A stretch of 64,000 nt of DNA from Hetaerina americana. Its lineage: Eukaryota; Arthropoda; Insecta; Odonata; Calopterygidae. The DNA is taken from contig JAKTNV010000001.1 of the NCBI GenBank assembly GCA_022747635.1, positions 21,023,572 to 21,087,571 on the forward strand, read 5' to 3'. Made by a program: the position numbers and the translations under genes. This document shows, one piece after another, positions 46,444-58,283 of this stretch; within the stretch, counting starts at the first letter, position 1, and every line of letters begins with the position of its first letter. The notes beneath the pieces were generated by a model. The model was given only the letters and a program-made list of their open reading frames with translations. It did not search any database and was not told where the DNA came from.

Positions 46444-47235
46444 TATATATATACGAGGGTCATCCATCATTTCATTTTAAGAAGCCCCTCCAGAATATGA
46501 AGCATTTTATTCCAGTCAGAATTTATTAACTTTTGATTTTGACCACTCCGATGAGATTTGAAAAAAATATATTGTGTATGGTTACATTACCATAGGTTAG
46601 ACCTTAAATGGGCCTAAGACAAAATAGAAATACACATAATCCTGAATACAAAAATACTATCACAAATATTGCAGAAACTGTTCTCCTTTAACTCCCCAAT
46701 GCCCACACCTGGCACTTCATTATGAGATATATGGAATCCTTGGGAAGAGAAGAGCCCAGGAATAACAAGAATAAAATACAGAGCTAGAGGTCACCAGTTC
46801 AATTCTCTGAAGTACCAAAAGTTTTAAACTTTGGAAAAATTGTACTCCTGGTTTAAAGAGGAACCAGGAAAAGTGACCCCTAGACCAAACATATCCCTGC
46901 ACCAATGGTGACAGGCAGCAGTTTCACCATAAGGTACTGCTGGCACAGATCAACATGATCAATCTGGGGTTAAGTACCACAGCTGTGGTCATGAGGGTAA
47001 GTCAAAGAATCAGTTGCTGTACCACAAAATGGAAGGTAATGGAAAACAACCACAATAATCACTTTAGAACGTGCAGCCCTGAATTTAGTAGAATTGAACT
47101 CTGCAGTAAACCAATCTTAGGCTTTAAATACTGATAATGGTAAAATCGTTATGGATAAACATTCAGAATTCCACTTAATACTAATGTTCTAAAGAATTCT
47201 TAAAGCCCTTCAACATCAGGGCAATTTACATTATA

Positions 47236-47954
47236 CGAGGGTCATCCGGAAAGTAGTACCCGTTCGTGCCGCATGAAGTGCTGACGACGCGAGTAGCCGC
47301 TGGACGAGGTCAGATAGCTTCAGTGGCTTGCATTGCCTGTGTTGTTTCTGTGATTGTTTACTATGTTTAAAAAAATTGAGAACGCCGCCAGTTGTGAAGT
47401 GAGGGCAGTGATTAAATTCCTCAATGCAAGAAACGTTCGCCCATGTGATATTCATCGCCAATTAAAGGAGGTGTATGGAGACAATGTAATGGACGAGTCG
47501 TCTGTTCGGCGGTGGTGTCGCAACTTCAACATGGGGAGGGGGAACACACACGACGATGAGCGTTCGGGGAGACCGTCTGTCATTACAGACCAACTGGTGA
47601 GCTCAGTTGACGAATTCGTGAGGAACGATCGGCGCGTCACAATTGATGACATCTGTGAGCATTTTCCCAATGTTTCTCGAACAATTGTTCATGAAATTGT
47701 TAAAAACCATCTGCATTATGCAAAAATTTGTGCAAGATGGGTCCCTCGCGTATCTCAATGAGCTGGCGGCGAAGGACTATGCAGCAGGAATACAGAAACT
47801 TGTCACACGTTATGACAAATACCTTAATTTGCTTGGAGATTATGTTGAGAAGTAGTTTAAAGTATCCTCTTTCAAATAAAATTTTTTATGTTTGTTAATA
47901 TTTACTTTTGTGTCTTTATTTCACGAACGGGTACTACTTTCCGGATGACCCTCG
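47236..47954 (+). mobile_element. Non-autonomous mariner, deletion derivative, copy 2
   Basis: A 719-bp copy with complete terminal inverted repeats and TA flanks. It lacks a 34-bp segment present in copies 0 and 1, just upstream of the ORF (cagtggcttg joins cattgcctg directly). It is part of the first unit of a 1,511-bp tandem duplication. Confidence 0.95.
47363..47761 (+). pseudogene. Mariner transposase N-terminal domain, truncated (copy 2)
   Basis: Same truncated DNA-binding ORF as copy 1, stopping after RWVPRVSQ. The C-terminal remnant in another frame ends at 47855. No catalytic Asp triad. Confidence 0.9.
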
Positions 47955-48746
47955 TATATATATACGAGGGTCATCCATCATTTCATTTTAAGAAGCCCCT
48001 CCAGAATATGAAGCATTTTATTCCAGTCAGAATTTATTAACTTTTGATTTTGACCACTCCGATGAGATTTGAAAAAAATATATTGTGTATGGTTACATTA
48101 CCATAGGTTAGACCTTAAATGGGCCTAAGACAAAATAGAAATACACATAATCCTGAATACAAAAATACTATCACAAATATTGCAGAAACTGTTCTCCTTT
48201 AACTCCCCAATGCCCACACCTGGCACTTCATTATGAGATATATGGAATCCTTGGGAAGAGAAGAGCCCAGGAATAACAAGAATAAAATACAGAGCTAGAG
48301 GTCACCAGTTCAATTCTCTGAAGTACCAAAAGTTTTAAACTTTGGAAAAATTGTACTCCTGGTTTAAAGAGGAACCAGGAAAAGTGACCCCTAGACCAAA
48401 CATATCCCTGCACCAATGGTGACAGGCAGCAGTTTCACCATAAGGTACTGCTGGCACAGATCAACATGATCAATCTGGGGTTAAGTACCACAGCTGTGGT
48501 CATGAGGGTAAGTCAAAGAATCAGTTGCTGTACCACAAAATGGAAGGTAATGGAAAACAACCACAATAATCACTTTAGAACGTGCAGCCCTGAATTTAGT
48601 AGAATTGAACTCTGCAGTAAACCAATCTTAGGCTTTAAATACTGATAATGGTAAAATCGTTATGGATAAACATTCAGAATTCCACTTAATACTAATGTTC
48701 TAAAGAATTCTTAAAGCCCTTCAACATCAGGGCAATTTACATTATA

Positions 48747-49463
48747 CGAGGGTCATCCGGAAAGTAGTACCCGTTCGTGCCGCATGAAGTGCTGACGACG
48801 CGAGTAGCCGCTGGACGAGGTCAGATAGCTTCAGTGGCTTGCATTGCCTGTGTTGTTTCTGTGATTGTTTACTATGTTTAAAAAAATTGAGAACGCCGCC
48901 AGTTGTGAAGTGAGGGCAGTGATTAAATTCCTCAATGCAAGAAACGTTCGCCCATGTGATATTCATCGCCAATTAAAGGAGGTGTATGGAGACAATGTAA
49001 TGGACGAGTCGTCTGTTCGGCGGTGGTGTCGCAACTTCAACATGGGGAGGGGGAACACACACGACGATGAGCGTTCGGGGAGACCGTCTGTCATTACAGA
49101 CCAACTGGTGAGCTCAGTTGACGAATTCGTGAGGAACGATCGGCGCGTCACAATTGATGACATCTGTGAGCATTTTCCCAATGTTTCTCGAACAATTGTT
49201 CATGAAATTGTTAAACACCATCTGCATTATGCAAAAATTTGTGCAAGATGGGTCCCTCGCGTATCTCAATGAGCTGGCGGCGAAGGACTATGCAGCAGGA
49301 ATACAGAAACTTGTCACACGTTATGACAAATGCCTTAATTTGCTTGGAGATTATGTTGAGAAGTAGTTTAAAGTATCCTCTTTCAAATAAAATTTTTTAT
49401 GTTTGTTAATATTTACTTTTGTGTCTTTATTTCACGAACGGGTACTACTTTCCGGATGACCCT

Positions 49464-49465
<2 letters not shown>
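48747..49465 (+). mobile_element. Non-autonomous mariner, deletion derivative, copy 3
   Basis: A 719-bp copy exactly 1,511 bp downstream of copy 2, sharing its 34-bp loss. It differs at two sites I could see (K to H near the end of the ORF, and Y to C in the C-terminal remnant). It is followed by (GT)/(TA) repeats instead of a TA flank. Confidence 0.95.
48874..49272 (+). pseudogene. Mariner transposase N-terminal domain, truncated (copy 3)
   Basis: Same truncated helix-turn-helix ORF as copies 1 and 2, with one substitution (VKHHLHYAK where the others have VKNHLHYAK). The catalytic domain is deleted. Confidence 0.9.
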
Positions 49466-49496
<31 letters not shown>

Positions 49497-49572
49497 GTGT
49501 TCTTCTTTTTTTGTGTTTCTATATTGTGTTACTGTGTATTGTACTAAATATATATATATATGTATGTATATA

Positions 49573-49630
<58 letters not shown>
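49466..49630. repeat. (TA)n tracts around a PLE scrap
   Basis: TG/TA at 49466-49489 and a longer TA tract at 49548-49630, flanking the PLE scrap at 49490-49546. Confidence 0.9.
49490..49546 (+). mobile_element. PLE family 3 terminal-repeat scrap
   Basis: gtgttcttctttttttgtg then ttctatattgtgttactgtg and tattgtact match the complement of 44225-44285. Bounded on both sides by (TA)n. Confidence 0.7.
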
Positions 49631-49734
49631 TACGTGAGTTTATAACGTTGATTGAATAGGACTTTCAGGGTTTTGAGGAACCTTAGGTAGGCAAAGTAGA
49701 GAAAGGTGGCATAAGCATGTTTGACGGAATTTTT

Positions 49735-49786
49735 AGAACCCTGCAAGCCACCGCTAGGGTGTGTGGTATGGGTTGAATACCCATCA
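49735..49786 (-). mobile_element. LINE-B 3' terminal hairpin copy
   Basis: accctgcaagccaccgctag then ggtgtgtggtatgggttg. Same family as 14142-14180; only the terminus is present. Confidence 0.7.
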
Positions 49787-49836
49787 GATGAAGGGAGAGA
49801 AAGGAAGTATTGGGAACTGAAGAAGGATTGATTGTG
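49787..49836 (+). mobile_element. Short LINE-A 3' coding scrap
   Basis: gaagggagagaaaggaag followed by gggaactgaagaaggattg resembles the end of the LINE-A ORF ([15 protein letters not shown] coding stretch). It directly follows a LINE 3'-hairpin repeat copy. Confidence 0.45.
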
Positions 49837-49899
49837 ATTTCAATCTCGCTTGGAACTCCAGAAGAATGAAAATCGTCGAGATCTTGTTGAAAAGAGAGT

Positions 49900-50290
49900 G
49901 GTTATAACCTCATCTCTCCACCGCAGTGACGTTCAGCCGATCGTCCCACGCGGGCCGGGGACTTAGCACTATCCGCGAGGCGAGGCAATCGCATGGGAAG
50001 GAAGGCGGATGGCCCAACCCGCCCGCTCGCGGAGATAACGGCTCTTTCCGGCGGTGCTGAATTTGCATGTCGCGGGATATTTCGGAGGAAGAGGTTCTGG
50101 GGAACTGAGATGGTCTCGAGCAAGCTGTTTTTTATGCCATTCACGAGGCATTTCAGACGGATCCGCCGGTGGCATGTACACGCGAATTATCCCGTCCCCC
50201 AGGTCACGTGCTCGTCGATTTGTCGGGCCATCATTCTTAAAAACCGCATTGGGACAAATTTGGACATTTTCTCGCAAAACGTTTTACACG
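49900..50290. other. GC-rich single-copy-looking segment
   Basis: High in CG dinucleotides, open frames on both strands up to 125 codons, none with a recognisable motif. It lies just left of the inverted-repeat element. Confidence 0.3.
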
Positions 50291-50390
50291 ATGCTAATAA
50301 TAACCCCAGCCGTATTCTTATGAATGGGCAAAGGATGGGTGAGGGAAATTATAGAAGATTTAAGCAGTAAATCAATAAAAATTAAAAAAA

Positions 50391-50392
<2 letters not shown>

Positions 50393-50466
<74 letters not shown>
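50393..50466. repeat. (TA)n inside the left arm of the 50300 inverted repeat
   Basis: Absent from the corresponding position of the right arm, so it expanded after the arms formed. Confidence 0.95.
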
Positions 50467-50468
<2 letters not shown>

Positions 50469-50648
50469 CTGAAAATAAAACCAAAGTGCGAGTCACAGTA
50501 CTAACGTCGAAAGAGATTCCACGGTTGACCTGTGAGTGAGTGATTTAGTTTTGCAAGGGTTAAGGCGTCTTCGCATACCCAAGCAAGTGAGTGATTGGCG
50601 GGCCACTGGCACAGAGGGAAACCTCTCGTAAGCCCTGATTGAATGTGA

Positions 50649-50829
50649 ATGCTTGAGACTAGCAAGGATCAATGCTGCTTAGTACATCCAAGCTAGAGAG
50701 TGTGTGATTAATTTTCATTTATTATTATTATAATTTTTATTTTATTACGTGCGTTTGAGTGCTTGAGACTAGCAAGGATCAATGCTGTATAGTATATCCA
50801 AGCTAGAGAGTACGTGATTTATTTGCAGT
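50649..50829 (+). repeat. Two direct repeats of about 65 bp
   Basis: tgcttgagactagcaaggat, caatgctg, agtacatccaagctagagag at about 50649-50713 recurs at about 50759-50823 with few changes, 110 bp apart. Confidence 0.85.
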
Positions 50830-51026
50830 TTTCCATTTCATTGTTCTAACCGTTTGCGGTATCTAATTATTTCAAATATTTATAGTTTTTTATTATATTT
50901 ATTATTGGTTTTATTTTCAGTTATTTATTTATTTTTATAATTTTTATTGATTTACTGCTTGTGTCTTCTCTAATTTCCCGCACCCATCCTTTGCCCATTT
51001 ATAAGAGTACGGCTGGGGTTGACTCT

Positions 51027-52424
51027 TCCCATTATATTCATACGGCCGTAGTTACCGTTCGCTTTGTACACGATGCTTATTTTCAGTTACTGAAATCGGG
51101 ATGCTAAATGTTGGATTAACCTTTAAATACAACCGATTTAAGCATCAATGTCTGCGCATGCGCAAAAACGCTTTCGTTAATGACGACGTGATTTCGTCGA
51201 CGGCATTGTTTGCGCTTCAATCCCAAGGTAGCATTTTAAAGTCGGCATGTAAGATTCCATCCATATTTCTGACGAAAAAACTGCTCTGTTGTTTTAGTAG
51301 CAGTGCTAATTGCCAACTGGAAATCCCTTGGTTGTCTGCCTCATGGTTGCTTGAACAAAAGAATGCATTACGTTACCTGTAGACAGAACATGCGGAGAAA
51401 TTCATTTAGGTATTTAAATTCGCGACTTTTTTTGTGTCGAGTTTAGCACAATCTATGAAAATTAAGTCATAAAATTCCACGTGCGGCATTTTTTCCCCAG
51501 GAATCATGAAAAAAATAAGTGATGGGAACTAAAGTAACTAGAAAGTAGTTCAACTTGTTGTTACTTTAGGTCCAATGTACTTGTGTTACGTAACAATAAT
51601 TATATTCCTGGTTTCACCAATTTTTTGGATAGTTAATATTATCAAGCATTAGACAAATACTCATCTTTGAGCAAATGTTTTTTTCTTCCACATATCTTTG
51701 GTTAAATGAGGATAAATCAATGCTCAGAAAATTCCTTTCAAATACAATATTTTCTAAAGAAACTGCGGGGTTAAATTAAGTCGTAGTTATTGCATACCTT
51801 GTTCATGCCTTAGAGATCAGTTCTCGAGATAGCGAAGCAATTCGAACGGTTAATTTGGGACGCATGTTTTATTTCTTAATGCATGTAAATATTTCTCACT
51901 ATTCGTAAATATGGTATTTGTGAAATTCATGGCTTCGCAAAAATCATCTCACTCACCTCCATTAATTAACAATTAATTAATTCTCTTCTTTTTTTGGAAT
52001 AATCAATTACAATTAAATATTTTATTTGAAATTATTTTAAACAATTTGATGAGACATTGTTGCCGTCGGCATAGCTACCCATAATTAAAACAAAAAAATA
52101 GGAATTAGGACAATGCGGTTTTTTGTTATTTGGGTATTTTTTTTGGATTTTAATTGTTGTTGTTGGGTCATCGAACATTATAAAAAAATATTGAAATGGT
52201 AGATGGAATATAATTGTTTAAAAAATTGAACTTTTTGAAGAAAATAAAACTTTAACTAACTGCAATGTTTCCGCTCGCAGTATCTTGCGCTAAATTATAC
52301 ACTTCCTCCAAATTAAGGCCCCATTTCAAGAACTAGTTCTCAAGTAGATTAAAAAAAAGTGTGCTTTGATGTTTTCTACAAATTACTCACAGCAGTGACG
52401 TGATAAGGATAATTTTGCGTGCAT
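51027..52424. other. Unassigned AT-rich DNA
   Basis: A 93-codon frame at 51101-51382 has no recognisable motif; otherwise nothing. Confidence 0.6.
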
Positions 52425-52602
52425 CTTGACACACATCAAGGGCCAGTTCTCTATTCCAAATGCTGTCCGTAGTTTTCCCCAGGAAGATCTGTCACCATTA
52501 GAAAAACACGGCTTAGGTGAAACTAAGGGTATCCCTACACGTCACCCGGGAATCGAACCCGAGCCCTCAGCAGTCAAACCCCTGGACTACCACGTCCATA
52601 TA
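52425..52602 (-). mobile_element. tRNA-derived SINE, family S1-related, minus strand
   Basis: Complement starts ggacgtggtagtccagggg, then a canonical B box ggttcgattcccggg, and a body with cagatcttcctgggg similar to the copy at 45084. Three differing insertions set it apart as a subfamily. Confidence 0.85.
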
Positions 52603-53079
52603 AAAATAAACATATCGCTAAATATTTTATGTTTGTCCAAAAAATAATTCACTAAATGAAATACTTCCTGAATTCTTGGAATATTTTCCTCATTTTCAAC
52701 TGGTTGATTTTTTTTAAAGTAAGAGCATCGTTCGCATATCTTGCGAATTTCACGCGTCATTAAAAAGAGATAAATGTACTTTAATCACTGAAATAAACTT
52801 CCGGGAAAACGTTTCAGCATTTTATATTCTAAATGTTCACTGGAGTTCGCCATAGTTCGCTCATATCGATGCGATATGACAACCATTGTCTTTTCATTAG
52901 ATTCCCGGAGGACTTAGAGCGATCGTGATTAAAAAAATATTTGATTGAGAGCATGAAAATACAACGATGTTGACTGCAATCGATGATCGATTATCATCTA
53001 GTATCTCAAAATAAATATCATATCGACTTGACAAATATATACAATAAAAAAAGATTGCAATGGCAAAATTAATCGTTTG

Positions 53080-53830
53080 CAAGTATTTTGTAGACGAAGT
53101 TTGCCCTCCTCCAAGCTTTCAACATTATTTTATTCTGTCATTTTATGTTGCTTTGGTAACAGAAGTTGTTTTGCCGCATTCGTTCCGTTTCAAGGCTCCA
53201 TTCGATGGTTGAATGAATATACCCTATTGTTGGTCGCTTTCATTCGACTGCGCGTCGGTCAAAATGCACGCTGTGGAGGAAATTCATCTTAAAATCATGG
53301 GCAAGCAAAGGGTATGTATGGATTCATAACTGTCTCTCTATGCGTAGGTATCCTTCGTGAACAGAGTGTAGGCATTAGCGTCTCCCTCGAGGTGAGAACG
53401 CCACGTGTGTGCGTGTGGTTGTGTGTTCCGGTCCATTTACGGCAGAACGCCCTTTGTACGCTTCACCTCTTGGCGGTCTCAACCTTCCGCAACACTCTCA
53501 CGTCCTCCACCCCTTCCCCCACCAACTACACACACACGAGTGGTGGTGGTGGACTTCCCTTCGCCGAAGGCCAATGCCACCGCCATTCATCGACAAGAGC
53601 ATCGTTCTCTCGTCCCGGCCTTCTTCAAAGTGAGAAGGCGGCAACATGGGAGACCTCGTGTGGAAGCGACTATTTCCGACCCTCGGCAGTCCTCCACGCG
53701 GTTATTAAACGCCAAATCGTGCCGGCGGTGCCTCTTGAAATTGTCCTGTTTTCGCTTCACTCGTAGTCACCCGGGGTAACGATACAGGTCTGCTCAAGAA
53801 ATAGCCGCTACAAGGGCGCGGGGCGGGGGG
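53080..53830. other. GC-rich segment with two overlapping plus-strand frames
   Basis: Frames at 53314-53766 and 53405-53779 are open for 150 and 124 codons, rich in Arg, Pro and Ser. I recognise neither, and the overlap in different frames suggests composition rather than coding. A gtggtggtggtggac run is at 53542. Confidence 0.25.
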
Positions 53831-53852
53831 TTGTGCACATTCTGCCACTTTG

Positions 53853-53904
53853 GTACTCCCTGCAGCCACCACTAGGGTGTGTGGCAGGGGGTGATACATA
53901 TACA
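53853..53904 (-). mobile_element. LINE-B 3' terminal hairpin copy
   Basis: tccctgcagccaccactag then ggtgtgtggcagggggtgat, ending at a (TA)n tract. Only the terminus is present. Confidence 0.75.
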
Positions 53905-53914
53905 TGCATAAGTG

Positions 53915-53930
53915 TGTTTGTGTATATATA

Positions 53931-53979
<49 letters not shown>

Positions 53980-54066
53980 CGTACATTTAATATAAAAATA
54001 TGTGAGTGCCCTTTCTTTGTATTTCTATGTTTAAATGTTTTAATCAATGTTTATATCTTTGAAGAT

Positions 54067-54152
<86 letters not shown>
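53915..54152. repeat. Two (TA)n tracts with an intervening PLE-like scrap
   Basis: TA at 53915-53978 and (CA)n(TA)n at 54066-54152. Between them, gtgagtgccctttctttgta and ttctatgttt resemble a decayed PLE terminal repeat. Confidence 0.8.
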
Positions 54153-54155
<3 letters not shown>

Positions 54156-54300
54156 GCAGAGCATTGAACTACCGACCAGAGGGATTAGGTTCAAATCACG
54201 GGCCTTCCGGTCAGTTCCCGGGAAACCATTATAGGGAAAGGCACTGGCCCCCGTTGTGCTTAGTACTGGGTGAACTCTTCCATCACCCACCAAATGACCT
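54153..54300 (+). mobile_element. tRNA-derived SINE, family S1, decayed
   Basis: gcattgaactaccgaccag, gttcaaatcacggg, cattatagggaaaggcact and gtgcttagtactgggtgaac match the S1 consensus with a deletion in the body. It follows a long (TA)n. Confidence 0.85.
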
Positions 54301-54313
54301 TCGGGCTAATTAC

Positions 54314-54451
54314 TGTGTATATAATTATATATACTTATAATTACTTTATATGTATTTATATACACATACATATAAATATACACACACACATAAATATTAT
54401 ATATATATATAGAAATATATTTTATTTTTATTTCTATATTATATATATATT

Positions 54452-54512
<61 letters not shown>

Positions 54513-54514
54513 TC
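54314..54514. repeat. AT-rich imperfect microsatellite ending (CA)n
   Basis: TA, CATA and TTTA units, then a pure TA run and (CA)n. Confidence 0.9.
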
Positions 54515-54544
54515 TATCCTATCGATGCCTGATATTTTCTTTAT

Positions 54545-54990
54545 ATCCCTCTAATACCCACTCTGTAAAGTGCTTCTTCATTCGTTAATTTTGTCTATCC
54601 ATTTTATTTTCGTAATTGTGTAGAACTAAATTTTAACCGACCGCAATCTTCTTCTCTCTGCCATCTACTTTTTACATCCGTAGAAAAGTAGGACTCCATG
54701 TATAACTTTTGATGGATGGCTTCCCCTATTTCCATTCCAACGCTTTTATCTACTAGTAGTTGAACCTTCTAATGGAAAGCCAACTTTTCCATTCCTAGTC
54801 TGCTTACTGTATCTATCTCCTGTTACTTCTTCAATTTCTGGTCATCGTCCTGCTGCCAATTAGCACAACTCATTCACTCGTTCTAGCGTGCTGGGCCCTA
54901 GTCTTACTTGATGATCATCTTCCCTACGAACGATGTAGATGTCATTGTCATAGTTTTAATCTTGTTTATCTTGAGATTGCACAGCCAAAT
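54545..54990 (-). mobile_element. Degenerate LINE remnant, minus strand
   Basis: The minus strand shows ataaaatggatagacaaa then aacgaatgaagaagcact, matching the [17 protein letters not shown] coding stretch. Further left-to-right there are decayed RT-like pieces, including INKIKTMTM like the post-FADD INKTKVM motif. Heavily decayed; limits are approximate. Confidence 0.5.
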
Positions 54991-56089
54991 TAACATCGCT
55001 AGCGAAAGAACCGTACTCAAGCCGAACTCTTCACGGTTGAAATACACGTATGAGAAGGAAAATTGAGGGAATTCATGCCTCCTTAAGAAATTAAGTCGCT
55101 TTCCTAACAGTTTATCTTCCTTCTGAGAAATTAGAGAAATTAAATACATTAATACTCAAAGTAACTTTTTTACGCTATTCTGCGCACTATATCTACGTCT
55201 GTTGTCGTATCCACGGAAGTATCTAAGGTAAATAAACATCTATGTGTTTCACCCTTATTCCCACGCTACTATCACTAAGTAATAGTTTGGATCCGTGGTA
55301 ACCATTGGTCAATAAAATCCAGCCTCTGTAATCGAAATTATTCTTCTATATCTTAAGTCACTCTGGAAAACGTCGACTTTGTCAAAGATCAGTCTGGAAA
55401 AGCAACCGTTGGTAAATTTTGGTCGTAACTGATACAATTCTGTTTTCAAGTCCTTGTTTCTGTTATCGAAGTCAGGCATTTTAATATTGGATTCAAATTC
55501 GATGAATCCTTTTACACATGATCCAATTATCCTTTCGACTGGTTGATAAGTGCGCAGGCGAAAACGCTTTGTTTTGATTCCGTCCCTGACGACAGTTTAT
55601 TTACTCTTGAATTCAAATAAGCATTTTGTTGTTGTCGTGTCAGTTGTATCAGGAGCAGGTGTTGATTTACCAAAACGATTACAATTCCTGAAGACGAAAA
55701 GGATGAATTTGGACGAAGAATTTGTCTTTCCCTGTGAAATAAAGACAAAATGGATTCCGACAAAAATAATGCTGATTCCGACGCAACAATCGGTAGTTCC
55801 TAGAAACGGCCCCGCTCATCAGCGATTGATAGTTGGATTCAAGAATCTGCTTTTGAACAATTAATGTACTTATTTCTGTTTATAGTATTGCAAATCTAAT
55901 CCAATTCACTTATCAAATGCGACTCACCTTTTTTTTTTTAAACGATAAAGATTTTTAAGTATCCCTGTTTTAGTGTCGAAATAAGCTTCGAGTTAAAGCG
56001 GCCTTTAGAATTACCTCCAATGGTTTGGAAATCCAGGGCAATACTGCAAATACCCGAGTTTTAGTCAAAGAGTCTAATAATACCGCGTT
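54991..56089. other. Unassigned
   Basis: Contains the diverged counterpart (55784-55850) of the repeat at 33118-33185. Nothing else recognised. Confidence 0.5.
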
Positions 56090-56520
56090 ATTTACCCAAG
56101 CAAATCTCTCTCTCCCTCTCTTTTCGATCCTTCCAAAGCGTGACTCACTGACTCGAGATGCGGAAGGACGTGCCGGCGCCAGTTCCCCTTGAACTAATTA
56201 CTGTCTTCGACTCCAGAGGCAGAGGGGTGATTGTCTTCGCGGAATCCATTATCCACACACACCCGACCGCCTCGTGTTGTTCCACAGACCGTCGCCTTCG
56301 AAAGCACTCGCGTTTCGTCCCGATCTAATTGCAAGGGTGTCTAGAGGCAAGGCAGTCTTCATATGTCCGAATATCCGTGAAAATTACCCCGTCTTTGATG
56401 ATCGTCCTCGCCGCTATTTAAATCAATGCGGGAATACCGAGGAAGGTGACCTCAATGACATTCCCATCCTTCTCCTTGCCTTCCTTCGTACCTTCGTGGC
56501 CACTCCACCCTAAGGGTTGT
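56090..56520. other. GC-richer segment upstream of the dehydrogenase
   Basis: Contains a 79-codon plus frame at 56274-56513 in which RVSRGKAVFI resembles the residues that normally precede TGCDSGFG in SDR9C enzymes. No donor giving a perfect join is present (see finding). Otherwise unassigned. Confidence 0.3.
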
Positions 56521-56827
56521 TTTTTTTTCAAACCCATTTGGCTGTAACTTCCCCACCCCTTTTCCTGGAGAATCAGAGAGCTGAGTGGTCGGAATTACAA
56601 TATTTTTCTACATTAATGCCTCATACGGTCTGTTGTACTACTTCAGGGGCACATGACTTGTTCATTATGCAATAACTAATTGAAGTATTTAATGTTTGTC
56701 TTAAAGTAATAGAATTCGGGTTTTTCGGTTCTATTTTGTAATTTGATGGCTTATCGTGGGAGAAAAATAACGAGAACTAACTTGATAAATATAACAGTTT
56801 CAGGTTTAACTTTGTGGAATTCCTTGA

Positions 56828-56978
56828 TTATGAGGATAAAAAGAAACTTTTACACTTCCTCAATAAATATTTAATATTTCACGACCATGGTTTCGATGTT
56901 GCGCTGCATCGTAACCATGGTCGTGAAATATTAAATCTTTATTGTGGAAGTGTTAAGATTCCTTTTCTACCCTCATAA
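56828..56978. repeat. Near-perfect foldback hairpin
   Basis: Left arm 56828-56898 and right arm 56907-56978 are inverted copies with an 8-base loop (ttgcgctg). The inner 45 bp (aatatttcacgaccatggtt and neighbours) differ at one or two positions. The outer part (ttatgaggataaaaag / complement of ctaccctcataa) is looser. No ORF. Confidence 0.9.
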
Positions 56979-58283
56979 CGAGAACTTGAATCCGTCTTTG
57001 ATAGTTTCCGGCTCTCTCTTCATTTTATCTCATTGGTCGAATCCACAAATATAATTTTTGGTGCCATAATAATTTCCTCGGCGTCTCAAGAAAACTCCAG
57101 ATTCCTGTACATTTCTAAAGTCTTCAATTCTTTCCTGCTGTCATCGTGAATCCTCGAATCAAGAAGAATTATGGACTAATGGCGCAGAAATACATTAAGT
57201 TCTCACGAAAAACCGATCTCACGTGTGCAATTATGTTACAATTGTCATTTTTTTATAACAATATGTCAACATAACAACATCTAACCTCATTTGTTCAAAA
57301 GATATTTTTTATTATTTAAGAATTACGTTGCAATTATGCGATTTTCCTGGTGGTAACGTTCAAGTTCGGTCAAAAAGATCTCTTACAACGAAAATTACAT
57401 ACATACACGAACTATAAAAACAGATAAGAGACAAAATATTTTTACATACAATGAAACTTCCACATCACATATAAAATGCCGTCCACATCACATACAAACA
57501 ATATTTTAATGACTGCAATGAAGTTTATTACCCAGGGGCTGTTTTACGTTTATACTTAATATTAATTTATCTGTTGGAGAAAAGAGAGAAAATCGAATGG
57601 TCTCGACAGTTGTTGCTGCGGGAATTGTCCAAAATGGGTTTCAGGGAGTAAGTTTCAAAATTGAATAGGAATCTCTTAAATGTGCTTTAAAAAAATTAAC
57701 ATTGACAAAATATATCTGTCCACGAAATGCGAATGAATGAGCGTTACATTACTTTCCATCACTTCTCATAATTAACACATGAACTGACGTGACTAATTGA
57801 TTAGTGTGCAGCCACGATCCAACTTACATACATCTGCAGAAAAATCTGAAATCTTGATCTAAGGACCGAGGGACACATGACTCACGGTTACCTTTTACAA
57901 ATTGCTGGCGTTACCTAAAATGGTATCCGAAAAATATACTTCCATAAAACGTTCTCCATAAAATATGTGTCTGTACAATTTGCTAACGAAAGCATAGAAT
58001 TGTGAATGTCTCGCCATTCGAATGTGTTCGTCTCCTCCATTTTATTATTAATCTGCGAAAATGAAATCAAACAAAGAAAGGGTTATTTTTCTTCAGAGGT
58101 AGACACCATAGACCTTTTCGGCAACATTAAACACAGACGTCGAAGCACTAAATAGTTAAAGCGACGAGTTCCTCGGAGGAGGATTTTTTCTTTAAGCAAG
58201 TATACGAAACTTCTCAAATACACTCCCGTCTCCCCGAAAAATAAAACGGTTGAACGTGAGAAAAAGTAATGGCCATGACTTAC
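56979..58283. other. Unassigned AT-rich DNA
   Basis: Nothing recognised; would be intergenic or intronic to the minus-strand exon. Confidence 0.55.

Larger units (their letters stand above)
46444..49465. repeat. 1,511-bp tandem duplication (two units)
   Basis: Units 46444-47954 and 47955-49465 each hold TATATA, a 12-bp stub of the mariner end (cgagggtcatcc), about 780 bp of unrelated spacer, then a full mariner deletion derivative. The units appear almost identical by eye, with two differences seen in the mariner part. The spacer is unannotated; it has a B-box-like gttcaattc near 46798 and no convincing ORF. Confidence 0.9.
50300..51026. mobile_element. Inverted-repeat element with internal (TA)n and direct repeats
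   Basis: The left arm begins aaccccagccgtattctta and continues atgggcaaaggatgggtga and gcagtaaatcaataaaaatt. The complement of the right arm (about 50880-51021) begins aaccccagccgtactctta and continues in the same order, ending with ctgaaaataaaaccaa on both sides. A (TA)n of about 75 bp interrupts the left arm only. The centre holds two direct repeats (50649 and 50759). No ORF; a foldback or MITE-like element of unknown family. Confidence 0.8.

Noticed and set aside
53314..53779. Two 120-150 codon frames as real genes
   Set aside because: They overlap in different frames, are compositionally biased and contain no recognised motif.
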